In this document: piece by piece, positions 1-8,932 of the stretch | How the letters are laid out: each line of letters opens with the position of its first letter | Numbering within the stretch: position 1 is the first letter of the stretch | From: Bacillota bacterium | Lineage (GTDB): Bacteria; Bacillota; SHA-98; UBA4971 | DNA length: 64,000 nucleotides | Assembly: GCA_014360195.1 (NCBI GenBank) | Contig: JACIXY010000005.1 | Coordinates: forward strand, 8,842-72,841 | Direction: 5' to 3' | Translations under genes and position numbers: made by a program | The notes under the pieces: generated by a model | Told to the model about the DNA's origin: nothing | The model's database searches: none | The model's input: the letters and a program-made list of their open reading frames with translations, nothing else

Positions 1-31
1 TGATGGCGGGGCAAGGGGTCGGTGTGGCGTC

Positions 32-1249
32 ATGAAAGATGGAGAAACCGAACGCAGATGCGAGCACGAGCATGAGCGCGAGCACGAGCACGAACACCGG
101 CACGAGCGCGGGTGCGGGCACCAGGTGAGCACGCGTGAGGGGGAGCCCAGCCGTGGGGCCGCAGCTCGGGTCGTGCGACGAGCGGCCGGGAGGCTTGCGA
201 GGCCAGGCGTGTCGGACATCGCGTACTCAGCGGTGGCGGTGTTGCTTGCTCTCGTCATCGGGGCCATCCTCATCGCGGCCTCGGGCTATAGCGTCATCGA
301 TGCGTATGCTAACCTCTTCGATGGCGCCTTCGGGAGCATCTACAATTTCGCCAACACTTTGATGATGGCCACGCCACTCCTCTTCACGGGGTTATCGGTG
401 GCGGTCGCTTTCCAGTGCGGGCTCTTCAACGTGGGAGCCGAGGGGCAGCTTTACGTGGGCGGGCTCGCATCGGCCGTCGTGGTGCTCGTGCTGGGGCCGG
501 CGGTGCCCGGTGTGGTGCGCGTGTTGCTCGCGCTGGTGGCCGGCGCGCTTGCGGGCGCCGTGCTCGCTGCCGGGCCGGGTTACATGAAGGCGAGGCTGGG
601 GGCGCACGAGGTCATCACCACGATAATGCTCAACTACGTGGGTGTTTTCCTCACCACGTTTCTCGTGAAGACATACCTTAAGGAGCCAGGACCGGTGGAC
701 CAGACGCCTCTCCTGCCGGTGGGAGCGAGGCTCCCGGAGCTCATCCCCGGCACGCGGGTATCGTGGGGCATCGTCCTGGGTGTGGCGGCCGTGATGGCCG
801 TCGACTACATCCTCAGACGCACGTCGGTGGGGTACGAGATCCAGACGGTGGGGCGGAATGCGGCGGCCGCCGAGTACGCCGGTGTCAACGTGCCCGGCAG
901 GATCGTGCTGGCCATGGTCATGAGCGGGGCCATTGCAGGGCTTGCCGGGTCGTCGGTGGTGATGGGGACGCTCTACAGGTTCATCACGAACTTCTCGCCG
1001 GGTTATGGGTTCACCGGAATAGCCGTGGCGGTCCTCGCCAGGAACAAGCCATGGGGTGTACTGCCGGCGGCGCTTCTATTCGGGATGCTGCAGTCGGGTG
1101 GCATGTCCATGCAGCTTTTCGCGCGTATTCCGGCGGACCTGATGACCCTTGTGCAGGGTATTGTCATCCTGTTCGTTGCCGCGCCTGCGCTGGCAAGTAT
1201 GTTCCTTGCACGCAGCAGGGCTGGGGCCGGAACAGGAGGCAGGGGGTAG
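32..1249 (+). CDS. ABC transporter permease, nucleoside/sugar type (BPD_transp_2 family)
   Basis: Integral-membrane permease of an ABC importer of the kind that works with BmpA-like lipoproteins on nucleosides. Eight or more hydrophobic segments begin near residue 64, and the glycine-rich stretch around FQCGLFNVGAEGQLYVGG matches the family's conserved EAA-like region. The first 31 residues are an odd Glu/His/Arg-rich repeat built from GAGCAC-like hexamers (about 62-120). A GTG at 125 would remove this tail, so the true start is uncertain; the ATG at 32 has only a weak ribosome site. The second permease follows 9 bp downstream, forming one transcription unit; the ATPase and binding protein presumably lie left of the window. 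Substrate is inferred from family only. Confidence 0.88.
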   Translation: MKDGETERRCEHEHEREHEHEHRHERGCGHQVSTREGEPSRGAAARVVRRAAGRLARPGVSDIAYSAVAVLLALVIGAILIAASGYSVIDAYANLFDGAFGSIYNFANTLMMATPLLFTGLSVAVAFQCGLFNVGAEGQLYVGGLASAVVVLVLGPAVPGVVRVLLALVAGALAGAVLAAGPGYMKARLGAHEVITTIMLNYVGVFLTTFLVKTYLKEPGPVDQTPLLPVGARLPELIPGTRVSWGIVLGVAAVMAVDYILRRTSVGYEIQTVGRNAAAAEYAGVNVPGRIVLAMVMSGAIAGLAGSSVVMGTLYRFITNFSPGYGFTGIAVAVLARNKPWGVLPAALLFGMLQSGGMSMQLFARIPADLMTLVQGIVILFVAAPALASMFLARSRAGAGTGGRG

Positions 1250-1258
1250 GGCAGGACC

Positions 1259-2203
1259 ATGAGGGAGATCCTGGACGTCATCTTCGACATCAACAACGTC
1301 ACCGCCACCATCAGGATGGCGACACCCATCGCGCTCGCGGCAATGGGTGGCGCTTTTTCCGAGCGGTCCGGCGTCATCAACATCGGGCTCGAGGGCATGA
1401 TCCTGACCGGGGCTTTCTGCGGGGTGCTCGGGTCGTATATCTCGGGCAGTCCGTGGCTGGGTGTGCTCTTCGCGGTCGTGGGTGGCGGCCTCATGGGCGC
1501 GATCCTGGCCGTGTTCGCCATCAAGCTCAAGGCCGACCATGTGGTGAGCGGCGTCGGCCTCAACATCTTTGCGCTCGGCCTCACGTCGTGGCTCATGCAG
1601 GTCCTCTGGAAGAACAGGGGCACCTCGGTGTCGGTGAACGGCCTGCCGATGTTCTCCATCCCTGTGGTTCGCGACGTGCCCGTCCTCGGGACGATCCTGG
1701 GGACGCATTCGCCCCTCGTGTACATGATGCTCATCCTCATCTTCCTCGGGTGGGTGGTCATGTTCAAGACTCCGCTGGGCCTGCGTATCAGGATGGCCGG
1801 GGAGCATCCGGAGGCCGCCGACACGGTCGGAATAAACGTGCACGCGGTGCAGTACTTCTCCGTTATTCTCAGCGGTTGCCTCGCCGGGCTCGGCGGCGCC
1901 TATCTGTCGCTTGCCCAGCTCAACTGGTTCAGCATGAACATGTCGGCAGGCAGGGGCTACATGGCCCTTGCGGCCAACATCTTCGGGCAGTGGAACCCCA
2001 TCGGTGGGCTCGGCGCAAGCTTCCTGTTCGCGTTCACGGACGCTCTCCAGATGAGGATACAGACGTCGCCGATCAAGCTCCCGACGGACATCATCCAGAT
2101 GCTCCCTTATATCCTCACGATTTTGGTCCTGGCGGGGGCTGTCATCCGGTCGCGCCCGCCCGCGGCGCTGGGCAGGCACTACGAGTCCGGACGGGCGGCC
2201 TGA
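1259..2203 (+). CDS. ABC transporter permease, nucleoside/sugar type (second subunit)
   Basis: Second membrane subunit of the same importer (314 aa, typical for the shorter partner of the YufP/YufQ-type pair). It contains the family pattern of a conserved glycine-rich patch (SERSGVINIGLEGMIL) early and six or more further transmembrane segments. It lies 9 bp after the first permease, so the two are co-transcribed and should form a heterodimeric channel. Its last codons overlap by 25 bp the end of the convergent ECF gene. Nucleoside specificity is inferred from family resemblance; an adenine deaminase elsewhere in the window would fit purine salvage but is not linked. Confidence 0.88.
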   Translation: MREILDVIFDINNVTATIRMATPIALAAMGGAFSERSGVINIGLEGMILTGAFCGVLGSYISGSPWLGVLFAVVGGGLMGAILAVFAIKLKADHVVSGVGLNIFALGLTSWLMQVLWKNRGTSVSVNGLPMFSIPVVRDVPVLGTILGTHSPLVYMMLILIFLGWVVMFKTPLGLRIRMAGEHPEAADTVGINVHAVQYFSVILSGCLAGLGGAYLSLAQLNWFSMNMSAGRGYMALAANIFGQWNPIGGLGASFLFAFTDALQMRIQTSPIKLPTDIIQMLPYILTILVLAGAVIRSRPPAALGRHYESGRAA

Positions 2204-2742
2204 CGCTGCGCGGCGTCGGGCCCGGTCGCGGGCCAGCGGCGTTGAATCTTACCCACCGCGAGCACAATGGGCGTGAGGACGACCGCTGCGAAGACGGCCT
2301 CGGGCACGCCCTGGAGGAGCGCGATGGCGAGTGCTCCCTGCTTGCCGGCGAGCGGGATGTAGCCGAAGGCTACCGCGAGCCCTAGCGTGCCCACGGTGTT
2401 GGTGGCGCTGCCGGCGGCGGCAGCGATGGGTATGCCCCAGGCCCTTCTGCCGCACGCCCGGTATACGAGGTAGGCCACCACGCCGATCAGGAGCCTTGCC
2501 GGAATGACGACGCGCGGGTCTCCCAGAAAGCGCAGGGTGAACAGGCCGAATATTAGACCCACGAACGATCCCACTAGAGGTCCTTCGAGTATTCCTGCAA
2601 GCTCAACCGGAAGGTGCATCAGAGTGGCGGCTCCGGCGGGGGTGGGCACCGGGATGAAGCCGATTCCCGTCATGCCCATGACGAGGGTGAGGGCTACGAG
2701 CAGCCCCGACACAACGACCTGCCTGGTGTTAAGTTTCATCAC
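2179..2742 (-). CDS. ECF transporter S component (substrate unknown)
   Basis: Small membrane protein (187 aa) with five to six hydrophobic helices and the S-component look: an N-terminal helix ending in VSGLLVALTLVMGMTGIGF, then the LPVELAGILEGPLVGSFVGLIFGLF segment and a SATNTVGTLGLAVAFGYIPL segment. Such proteins bind a vitamin or other micronutrient and use the shared EcfA/A'/T energising module, which is not in this window. A good ribosome site (GGAGG about 8 bp before ATG) supports the start at 2742. The substrate cannot be read from sequence; no recognised riboswitch was found upstream. The 3' end overlaps the convergent permease gene by 25 bp. Confidence 0.8.
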   Translation of the reverse strand: MMKLNTRQVVVSGLLVALTLVMGMTGIGFIPVPTPAGAATLMHLPVELAGILEGPLVGSFVGLIFGLFTLRFLGDPRVVIPARLLIGVVAYLVYRACGRRAWGIPIAAAAGSATNTVGTLGLAVAFGYIPLAGKQGALAIALLQGVPEAVFAAVVLTPIVLAVGKIQRRWPATGPDAAQRQAARPDS

Positions 2743-3315
2743 GTGACACCTCCGTTCCAGCCCCTTCTCGGGTGCCGGACGACTTTAGTGTGCTCGGCGC
2801 TCGGCGCTCGGCCAACAGGCTTCTCATACGTCGGGCGCAAGTTCCAGGTCCGGCGGGATCCTGGTCTCGAGCCCGTCGAGGAAAACGGCTTGCCCGCGTC
2901 CTGAAGCCGGCTGGCTTTGACCCCCACAGCGCTGACACCTATACGACACCACGCGCCTGAGCGAGTGCGTGGGCGGTTCCGACAAAGCAGGGGCCACCCA
3001 GGGAGTCGAACCGGGTTGAGCCAAGCCGGCCTGAGCTGGGCTGAGCCGGGCTGGCCGATGTAAGGTGCGTTAAACCGAACACGACTGCGCTACGCTGCTT
3101 CGGACTGAGATAACCCGAGCCTAGCTAAGTCGGGACCATACTTGCGGCTACGCACCACCTGCCTTTCCCTGGCGGCACTTCTGTGCCATTCACGTTTTAT
3201 GTTTCGCGCGAGGAAGCGAAAATCCTGCAGACACTGCTGATCGGGATTCAACTGCACCAATGCATTACTATACTATGCCTCATGCGGCAGTCCTGGGCCG
3301 CCGCTCACGCTGGGG
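2743..3315. other. Intergenic region, no gene recognised
   Basis: About 570 bp between the ECF gene (reading left) and the end of the P1 peptidase gene. It holds a degenerate run of GAGCC/GGGCT units around 3019-3060. A stretch at 2998-3015 resembles a tRNA T-loop on the minus strand but has no matching stem. No convincing coding frame, promoter or riboswitch could be identified. Confidence 0.5.
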
Positions 3316-4479
3316 TCACCGTCGGACCGCGACATCGCAGGCTGCGGGGACTCCGGCGGCAGCGACGGCGGCCCTCACGGCACGCAATATGGCCATGGCT
3401 ACCGCGTCGGCTGCCGCAGCCCCGAGGACTGTGATGTCTGCTGCCTTGTTGCCCGTGAACGGCTTGTCGCCAGTAGACAGCGCAAAGACCACGTCCCCGT
3501 CATACATGGTGTGGACGGGCCGGATGACGCGGGCGAGACCGTCATGGGCCACCTGGGCCACCTTATTCGCACCTTCTTTGTCGAGGCGAGCATCGGTGGC
3601 GACCACAGCAAGCGTCGTGTTGCCACCGAATCCCCGGAATCCGGCGGAACCCGGCTGCGCCTCGGGGCTTCTTGTGCCCGCATCGGCCCCAGTGCCGGAT
3701 CTTGCACTCGAGCCGGCATCGGAGCCGGAGCCAGGGCTGGTGCCGGAGCCGAAGCTCAAGCCCGAGCTGGAGGCGGGGCGGGAATCGAAACCAGGACCGG
3801 GGCCAGGTTGCAGGAACCTCCTGGCACCCCTGTCATACGCGCCTGCGATGACCTGTCCGGAATCCGGGTCTACCACGTCGCCCAGGGCGTTCACCACGAC
3901 GATGGCCCCGACGACGACCGGCTCAGGGTCGCCCGCCTGGCGCGGCAACCTCACCGACCATGTGCCGATGCCGCCTTTCATTGCGTGCTGCGGCCCCCAC
4001 GCCTTGCCGACGGTGGCGCCAAGCCCTGCGCCTGCGTTGCCCTCTGCAGGCGGGTCCGCCGACGCGGCGGCGCATGCCGCGTACCCCATCCACCTGTCTG
4101 GCCGCACCTTCGGATCGCCGATGTCAAGGTCGAAGATGACCGCGGCGCCCACGATGGGCACGACACCGAACCCCGTGTCGAACCCTACGCCGCGCTCCTC
4201 GAGGAACTGCATCGCACCGCACGCGGCGTCGAGGCCGTACGCGCTGCCTCCGGCAAGCATCACGGCGTGGACGCGCTCGACCAGGTTGCACGGGCGCATA
4301 AGGTCGGTCTCGCGTGTCCCCGGCGCTGACCCCCGCACGTCCACCCCGGCCACGGCACCGCCCATCGTCAACACCGCTGTGCAGCCTGTAAGTGCAGCGT
4401 CGTCCTGAGCGTGTCCTACAAGCACTCCTGGTACATCCGTAATGCAAGGCAAAGTCAAACCCCTCCTCGTAAGGGCCAT
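3316..4479 (-). CDS. P1 family peptidase (DmpA/peptidase S58-like)
   Basis: Self-processing N-terminal-nucleophile aminopeptidase or amidase family. Conserved stretches are TDVPGVLVGH near the start, LAGGSAYGLDAACGAMQFLEERG (about 75-97) and the processing site FGGNTTLAVVATDA (about 284-297), where a Thr takes the place of the Ser nucleophile of DmpA. Between residues about 225 and 282 there is a Gly/Ser/Ala-rich low-complexity insert just before the cleavage site, absent from the family core. Start: ATG 4479 has GGAGGGG 10 bp upstream; a TTG at 4452 behind a second AGGAGG is possible. It lies 30 bp after the GH84 gene in the same direction, so they are probably co-transcribed. Substrate unknown. 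Confidence 0.88.
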   Translation of the reverse strand: MALTRRGLTLPCITDVPGVLVGHAQDDAALTGCTAVLTMGGAVAGVDVRGSAPGTRETDLMRPCNLVERVHAVMLAGGSAYGLDAACGAMQFLEERGVGFDTGFGVVPIVGAAVIFDLDIGDPKVRPDRWMGYAACAAASADPPAEGNAGAGLGATVGKAWGPQHAMKGGIGTWSVRLPRQAGDPEPVVVGAIVVVNALGDVVDPDSGQVIAGAYDRGARRFLQPGPGPGFDSRPASSSGLSFGSGTSPGSGSDAGSSARSGTGADAGTRSPEAQPGSAGFRGFGGNTTLAVVATDARLDKEGANKVAQVAHDGLARVIRPVHTMYDGDVVFALSTGDKPFTGNKAADITVLGAAAADAVAMAILRAVRAAVAAAGVPAACDVAVRR

Positions 4480-4509
4480 TGTGGAAAGGCCCCTCCTATC
4501 ACGAACCCT

Positions 4510-5886
4510 TCAGCTTACGCGCCTGAGAACGTCCAGGGCGAGGTGAAGAACGGTGTTGCCGCAGGCGCGCGTCTTGAACCGGAGGCTGCGCGCGAGCATT
4601 CGGGTAAGGCGCGACCGGGCTCTCAGGATGGGCAGGCCGCGCAGCACCCGGGCGATGCGTGAACCTGCCCCTGACGCGGCGATGTAGGCCTCCGCCATCT
4701 GGATGAGTTTCGCCGCCTGGAGGCCTATCTCGGCCCACGACGAAAACTCGTCGAGCCAGGGCTTTACCTCCTCGACGAACTTGCGGTTGGGATTACCGTG
4801 CAGCATCGCGGCGGAGGCCTTCATCTCCAGCATATACGAGGACAGTATCCCGGCCGCCTCCGCCAGCTTGCCGGCCTCCGCTCGCTTGCGTGCCCTATCA
4901 AGCGCTGATGCGATGCCTGGCGGGTCGTCCGGGTGGAGTGGGCTTATGGCGCAGGCGTCGGAGAAGAGAGCGCAGGCCCCGAGGGCATCCCTGCCGAGGA
5001 CGCGCGCGACCGCGTCTTCCCAGGCAGACCGGGGGTCATACTGAGCGGGGTTCTCGAGGTAGCGCGCAGCCGCGGCGAGCGGGATCTTCGAGGCTTCGGC
5101 CTGGTTCATCGGGTTCAGGAAGATTCCCCTCGCGGCCTCGGGGAGGTAGGGGCTCCGACCGGTATAGGGCCCAATGTGCAGTTCGGCCTTCATGGGACCG
5201 TCGTTCACGGGGTAGTTGTCCCAGTAGGTGACCGGCCTCCTCAAGGATTCGGCTACGGCCCTGGTGTGTTCGAGCGCAAGTTCCTTCGAACACACCACCG
5301 GGCCTGTCCACATGACGTCTATGGCCGGGTCCAGGCCTGCCCCGATCTTGCGAACGTATTCTGTGGACGGGTCCCCGCAATATTGCGTGGGGCATATCAT
5401 GAGCGATGTCTGCCCGGACAGCTCCTTTAAGCGAGCGTACACGGCATTCGTGAACGAGACCTGAGCGCTGGCGAGGTCATTGAAAGCCTTCCGGTCCTCC
5501 TCGTGACGCAGCTCGGCAGGGATATCGTCGTAGAGCAGGGCGAAAGCCCGCACTCCGACGTCGTACATTGCCTTCAACTTTGCAATGAGTGCATCCTGGT
5601 CCCGCCTGTCCGAGTAGCGCAGAGATAGCCCAGGGCTTACCGCGAAGATGAACGTGATGCCGTGCTTCCTCGCGTGCGACGCAAGTTCCGAGAGTCGGGC
5701 GAGCATGTCCTCCGGGTACGGTGCCCGCCACCTCTGCCTGTGGTACGGGTCGTCCTTCGGCGCATAGATGTATGCGTTCATCCCGATCTCTGACATGAAG
5801 GACAGCATGTTCATCCGCTCGTCATGGGTCCAGGGCTTACCATAGAACCCTTCCACGATACCCCGCCAAACGAAGCCTTGGGCCAT
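4510..5886 (-). CDS. GH84-type beta-N-acetylglucosaminidase (NAGidase/O-GlcNAcase domain)
   Basis: Glycoside hydrolase of the GH84 fold, which removes GlcNAc by substrate-assisted catalysis. The N-terminal start WRGIVEGFYGKPW (residues 7-19) and the acidic pair in LLYDDI (Asp120-Asp121) are the diagnostic active-site motifs; YWDNYPVNDG is also conserved. No signal peptide is visible, so a cytoplasmic role (for example amino-sugar recycling) is more likely than secretion. At 458 aa it is a compact single-domain form plus a helical C-terminal part. The ATG is preceded by GGGGGTG at good spacing. It is the first gene of a leftward pair with the P1 peptidase. Confidence 0.88.
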   Translation of the reverse strand: MAQGFVWRGIVEGFYGKPWTHDERMNMLSFMSEIGMNAYIYAPKDDPYHRQRWRAPYPEDMLARLSELASHARKHGITFIFAVSPGLSLRYSDRRDQDALIAKLKAMYDVGVRAFALLYDDIPAELRHEEDRKAFNDLASAQVSFTNAVYARLKELSGQTSLMICPTQYCGDPSTEYVRKIGAGLDPAIDVMWTGPVVCSKELALEHTRAVAESLRRPVTYWDNYPVNDGPMKAELHIGPYTGRSPYLPEAARGIFLNPMNQAEASKIPLAAAARYLENPAQYDPRSAWEDAVARVLGRDALGACALFSDACAISPLHPDDPPGIASALDRARKRAEAGKLAEAAGILSSYMLEMKASAAMLHGNPNRKFVEEVKPWLDEFSSWAEIGLQAAKLIQMAEAYIAASGAGSRIARVLRGLPILRARSRLTRMLARSLRFKTRACGNTVLHLALDVLRRVS

Positions 5887-6124
5887 GATAACACCCCCAT
5901 GGTGTATGCCGCCTCGTGTCGTCCCCGTGTTGTCGTACTGGAGATTCAGCGCGGGGCACCGAATTCCTGCCAGGATTGCCCACCGCTGCCCCCTGGCTTG
6001 CCTGAAGCCCCCTGCGAAACGCCCTGGGCTTTTCCGGGAGGAGTTGCTGGTGTGTCAGCACCCCTTGGTTGCCGACCGCGCGGCTCCAACGACCAGCGCT
6101 CACGGGCGGGCAGGCGAAAGGGGC

Positions 6125-6154
6125 TTCACACGTATAGTGCACACGTGTTATACT
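6125..6154 (+). promoter_or_regulatory. hicAB promoter with embedded palindromic operator
   Basis: A -35 TTCACA (6125-6130), 18 bp spacer and -10 TATACT (6149-6154) precede hicA by about 25 bp. The spacer is filled by an inverted repeat: GTATA at 6132-6136 and TATAC at 6149-6153 flank two small perfect palindromes, GTGCAC and ACACGTGT. This is where an autoregulatory HicB DNA-binding domain would be expected to act (inference). Confidence 0.6.
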
Positions 6155-6178
6155 TACGTTGCAGGGGAGGGGCCGGGG

Positions 6179-6385
6179 ATGAGGAGCTATTCATCTCGTG
6201 AGATCCTTCGGATGTTGCACAGGGACGGCTGGGTGGAGAAGAATCAAAGAGGGTCGCACATACAGCTCGTTCATCCCGTGAAGCCGGGCAAGGTGACCGT
6301 TCCCCATCCCAGGAAGGACCTGGACCCGAAGACGGTAAGGACTATTATGAGACAGGCGGGTCTCGACAGAGACGCGCTTTCCTGA
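6179..6385 (+). CDS. hicA: HicA-type mRNA interferase toxin
   Basis: A 68-residue HicA family toxin with a double-stranded-RNA-binding-like fold that cleaves mRNA when free. The family pattern is complete: MRSYSSREILRML, GWVEKNQRGSH with the catalytic His at about 26, and VTVPHPRKDLDPKTVRTIMRQAGL. The ATG at 6179 is chosen because the family starts here and AGGGGAGGGG lies just upstream. The antitoxin gene begins 21 bp after its stop, the classical HicA-HicB order. Confidence 0.93.
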   Translation: MRSYSSREILRMLHRDGWVEKNQRGSHIQLVHPVKPGKVTVPHPRKDLDPKTVRTIMRQAGLDRDALS

Positions 6386-6406
6386 GGCAGAGGAGGCCAG
6401 GCTCTC

Positions 6407-6835
6407 ATGGACAGATACATGTTTCCGGCCGTTTTTGAGGCAGGGGAAAGGAAAGGCTACACGGTGACCTTCCCTGATCTCCCGGGCTGCATTACCGAGG
6501 GTGACACGCTGGAAGAAGCCCTTCGAATGGCGAGAGAGGCTCTCGAGCTGCACCTGTACGGCATGGAGGAAGATGGCGACCCGATACCCGACCCCAGTCC
6601 TCCTGAGAGGGTTCATGCTCCGAGGGGCGCGTTTGTAACCGTCATCGAAGCATGGATGCCGCTTGTCAGAGACGAGATGGCGAATAGGGCTGTAAAGAAG
6701 ACTCTGACGTTACCGAAGTGGCTCAATGACCTCGCAGAGCGCGAGAAAGTGAACTTCTCTCACGTTCTGCAGAAGGCTTTGAAAGACTACCTCGGGATCC
6801 AGGACCGTCCCGATCACCTAAAGGAGCAGCCGTGA
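6407..6835 (+). CDS. hicB: HicB-type antitoxin with C-terminal DNA-binding helix
   Basis: Antitoxin of the HicAB pair (142 aa). The N-terminal half is the partly degraded RNase-H-like HicB fold (FPDLPGCITEGDTLEEALRMAREALELHL, about 23-51). The C-terminal part (KKTLTLPKWLNDLAEREKVNFSHVLQKALKDYL) resembles a ribbon-helix-helix domain, so the protein can bind both the toxin and its own promoter, where a palindromic operator lies. Its stop codon falls in the loop of a strong hairpin that probably ends the transcript. Confidence 0.93.
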   Translation: MDRYMFPAVFEAGERKGYTVTFPDLPGCITEGDTLEEALRMAREALELHLYGMEEDGDPIPDPSPPERVHAPRGAFVTVIEAWMPLVRDEMANRAVKKTLTLPKWLNDLAEREKVNFSHVLQKALKDYLGIQDRPDHLKEQP

Positions 6836-6846
6836 TCGGCTGCTCC
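6823..6846 (+). terminator. Hairpin at end of hicAB
   Basis: Perfect 10-bp inverted repeat GGAGCAGCCG / CGGCTGCTCC with a TGAT loop that contains the hicB stop codon. It is followed by a T-rich but not pure T tract, so termination is likely but not certain. The next gene converges from the right. Confidence 0.6.
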
Positions 6847-6904
6847 CGGTCACCTCTTCTTTGGAACCCACAATAACCTGCAACCCTCTCAGGTTCGGGG
6901 TCTC

Positions 6905-8863
6905 TCAGGGGTGCGCCGAGGTGCGAAGGTCCACGGGCCAATACAGGTACTCCGCCTTCGCGCCGGACGCGTCGCTCACGTCAACGAAGATGTCGTACCT
7001 CCCCGGGCGGAATGCTGGCCCGAACTTGAGCCGTATGAGGAGCGGCGAGGCTGTGGTGTCGGACTCAAAGCCCACCGCCAGCTCGGCGAATTCCGGGTGC
7101 TCGGAGACGGGGTAGCCGTTGACGTTCACCCGCACGGAGTTGATGTCCAGGGACTTCAGGTCCTCAAGCTCCCGCCGGTCGCGCGGAATGGCGGGCCACG
7201 CCTTGAAAACGATCTCGCGCTGCCTGAGCGCCATGTCGAGAAGCTCGGATCTCGTAGGCATCTCGCGCCCCCCGGGCAGGTCGCTGCCGTCGCGGTTCAC
7301 TACGGTAATGATAGGTTTCATCGAGGTCGCGAATTCCTTGCGCGCCGCCTCCACCGACCGCCGCTTCAGCAGGACGGTGTTGGCGAAGGCGAGGATGGCT
7401 TCCTGCACGGGCGCACGGCCGTCTTTGGCGGTCGCGCCGAGGCTGTCGAAGCTGCTTGTGATGAACGCATCCACAGACGGCTTCGCCACTTTGTTCCAGA
7501 GCACGTTCGCTACCCAATCCCATCGCACGAGGGGCCCGATGACGGGCGCTCGATCCAGCGCCCGGAGAGGATTCTCGATGATGTCCATGGTGCGCGCCGC
7601 GGTCTTCGCGCTGATGGTGCCGTCGGGCGCGGACAGGGACGATGCCAGGGAATAGGCCACCTTGAACATCACGGTCCCCGGGTACTTGACGCTCGTGGTG
7701 TCTAGCGGCCCGATAGGCTGGTTGGCAGGCCGAGGGCGCCTTCCCGCGCGTGCGAGGTGCGCTATCTCGTCGAAGCTCTTGCGGAAAAGACCGTCCAGAA
7801 CACGCTGGATGGACAAGTCAACGTAGCGGGAGTGGACGACCTTCGCCGCCTCGTGTCTGATAAAGGGCTGGCGGGTTCGGACGAGCTGTTGCATAACGTA
7901 CATACCCAGGACGATGAGGTTCATGTTCGTCCAGAGGACGGGGACATGATCCTCCGGGAGGCGCACGGCGCCGTCGAAATCCTCGGAGGCTAGGGTGATG
8001 ATGTTCGTGTTGCCGTCCTTGAGCGTTGAGAGGCGGGGGAGCGAGAGGTTCTCGAACCTGTGGCCGCCCGGCGCGAAGATGAGAAGGCTGTCCACAAGGA
8101 ACTCGGTGAGGCCGTGGTCGGCCAGGTTGTAGCGCCTGAGGAAGGGCATGGGGTAGTCGTGGCCAAGGACGCGATGGGAGTCAGCATACCCCGAGAACGT
8201 GTTGACCTCGTCGGCGATGGCGTCTGGCGGGTCGCAGACGTTGCCCTCCTTGTCTATACAGGCGTAGTGTGCGTACCAGTCCGCAAGCTGGTGCGACAGC
8301 CACCCGCATGCGATGGCGAGGTCGCGCAAGCGATCCTCGCTACTGTGCCACATTGTCTCGGGCAGGCGGCGCCAGGTGTCAACGAGCGTGTATCCGAAGT
8401 TCGGGATGCCCTGGGCATGGTCGGGGATGGAGTTGTGCGTGTAGTCGTAGGCGGTGAAGTTGTTGAGCGTGTGGTAGCTCGATATGGCGTCGGCGCTGTT
8501 GGCGGCGAGTATGTATGCGTTTTCCACCTCGGGCGAGGACGTAAGGAGCGCGAGGAGCTCCTTGTTGATGGCACCCGCATTGCGGCTAGCCTCGGTGCCA
8601 ACACTGAAGCCGGCACTGGCACCACTGCGGGCACCGGCTCTGGCACCGATACCGCCGACGACGCAGGTGTCCACGCCGCTCGCGCCATCTGTGCAGTCCG
8701 CGAAGCCCGCTGTGTCATTGGAGTCGCTCCCTGCAGCGAGCTCCTTCGCCTTTTGCAGGGCGGTTCGATTGATGTGGACGTGCGTGAAAGGCCCCCACAT
8801 GAAGGCGGGGAATATCGGTCCGAGGAGAGCCCCCAGGATGACACGCCGAAACCAAGACACCAT
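6905..8863 (-). CDS. Secreted protein with zinc-dependent phospholipase C-like domain
   Basis: A 652-residue protein whose N-terminal third matches the zinc-dependent phospholipase C fold: WGPFTHVHINRTAL right after a signal peptide, ANSADAISSYHTLNNFTAYDYTH, and GWLSHQLADWYAHYACID, supplying the Trp, His and Asp ligands expected for the metal site. The signal peptide (VSWFRRVILGALLGPIFPAFM) ends just before Trp, as in secreted PLC enzymes where the mature N-terminal Trp binds zinc. The start at 8863 is chosen because GGGAGGGG lies just upstream; a frame extension to 8896 has no such site. A Gly/Ala/Ser-rich insert lies around 8580-8690. The C-terminal 400 residues are not recognised. Substrate unknown. 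Confidence 0.75.
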   Translation of the reverse strand: MVSWFRRVILGALLGPIFPAFMWGPFTHVHINRTALQKAKELAAGSDSNDTAGFADCTDGASGVDTCVVGGIGARAGARSGASAGFSVGTEASRNAGAINKELLALLTSSPEVENAYILAANSADAISSYHTLNNFTAYDYTHNSIPDHAQGIPNFGYTLVDTWRRLPETMWHSSEDRLRDLAIACGWLSHQLADWYAHYACIDKEGNVCDPPDAIADEVNTFSGYADSHRVLGHDYPMPFLRRYNLADHGLTEFLVDSLLIFAPGGHRFENLSLPRLSTLKDGNTNIITLASEDFDGAVRLPEDHVPVLWTNMNLIVLGMYVMQQLVRTRQPFIRHEAAKVVHSRYVDLSIQRVLDGLFRKSFDEIAHLARAGRRPRPANQPIGPLDTTSVKYPGTVMFKVAYSLASSLSAPDGTISAKTAARTMDIIENPLRALDRAPVIGPLVRWDWVANVLWNKVAKPSVDAFITSSFDSLGATAKDGRAPVQEAILAFANTVLLKRRSVEAARKEFATSMKPIITVVNRDGSDLPGGREMPTRSELLDMALRQREIVFKAWPAIPRDRRELEDLKSLDINSVRVNVNGYPVSEHPEFAELAVGFESDTTASPLLIRLKFGPAFRPGRYDIFVDVSDASGAKAEYLYWPVDLRTSAHP

Positions 8864-8932
8864 TATCCCCTCCCAACGGGTCGTGATGCTGCACACGATA
8901 CAATATGCGGTGCGGCATCAACCGGCGCCACA

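Noticed and set aside
763-2385. Long + frame (540 codons) across the permease genes
   Set aside because: It is out of frame with two clearly conserved permeases and its Arg/Gly/His-rich product resembles nothing; a shadow of GC-rich coding DNA.
2990-3030. Possible tRNA on the minus strand (GGTTCGACTCCC resembles a T-arm)
   Set aside because: The bases around the loop do not form the 5-bp T stem and no acceptor, D or anticodon arms can be built.
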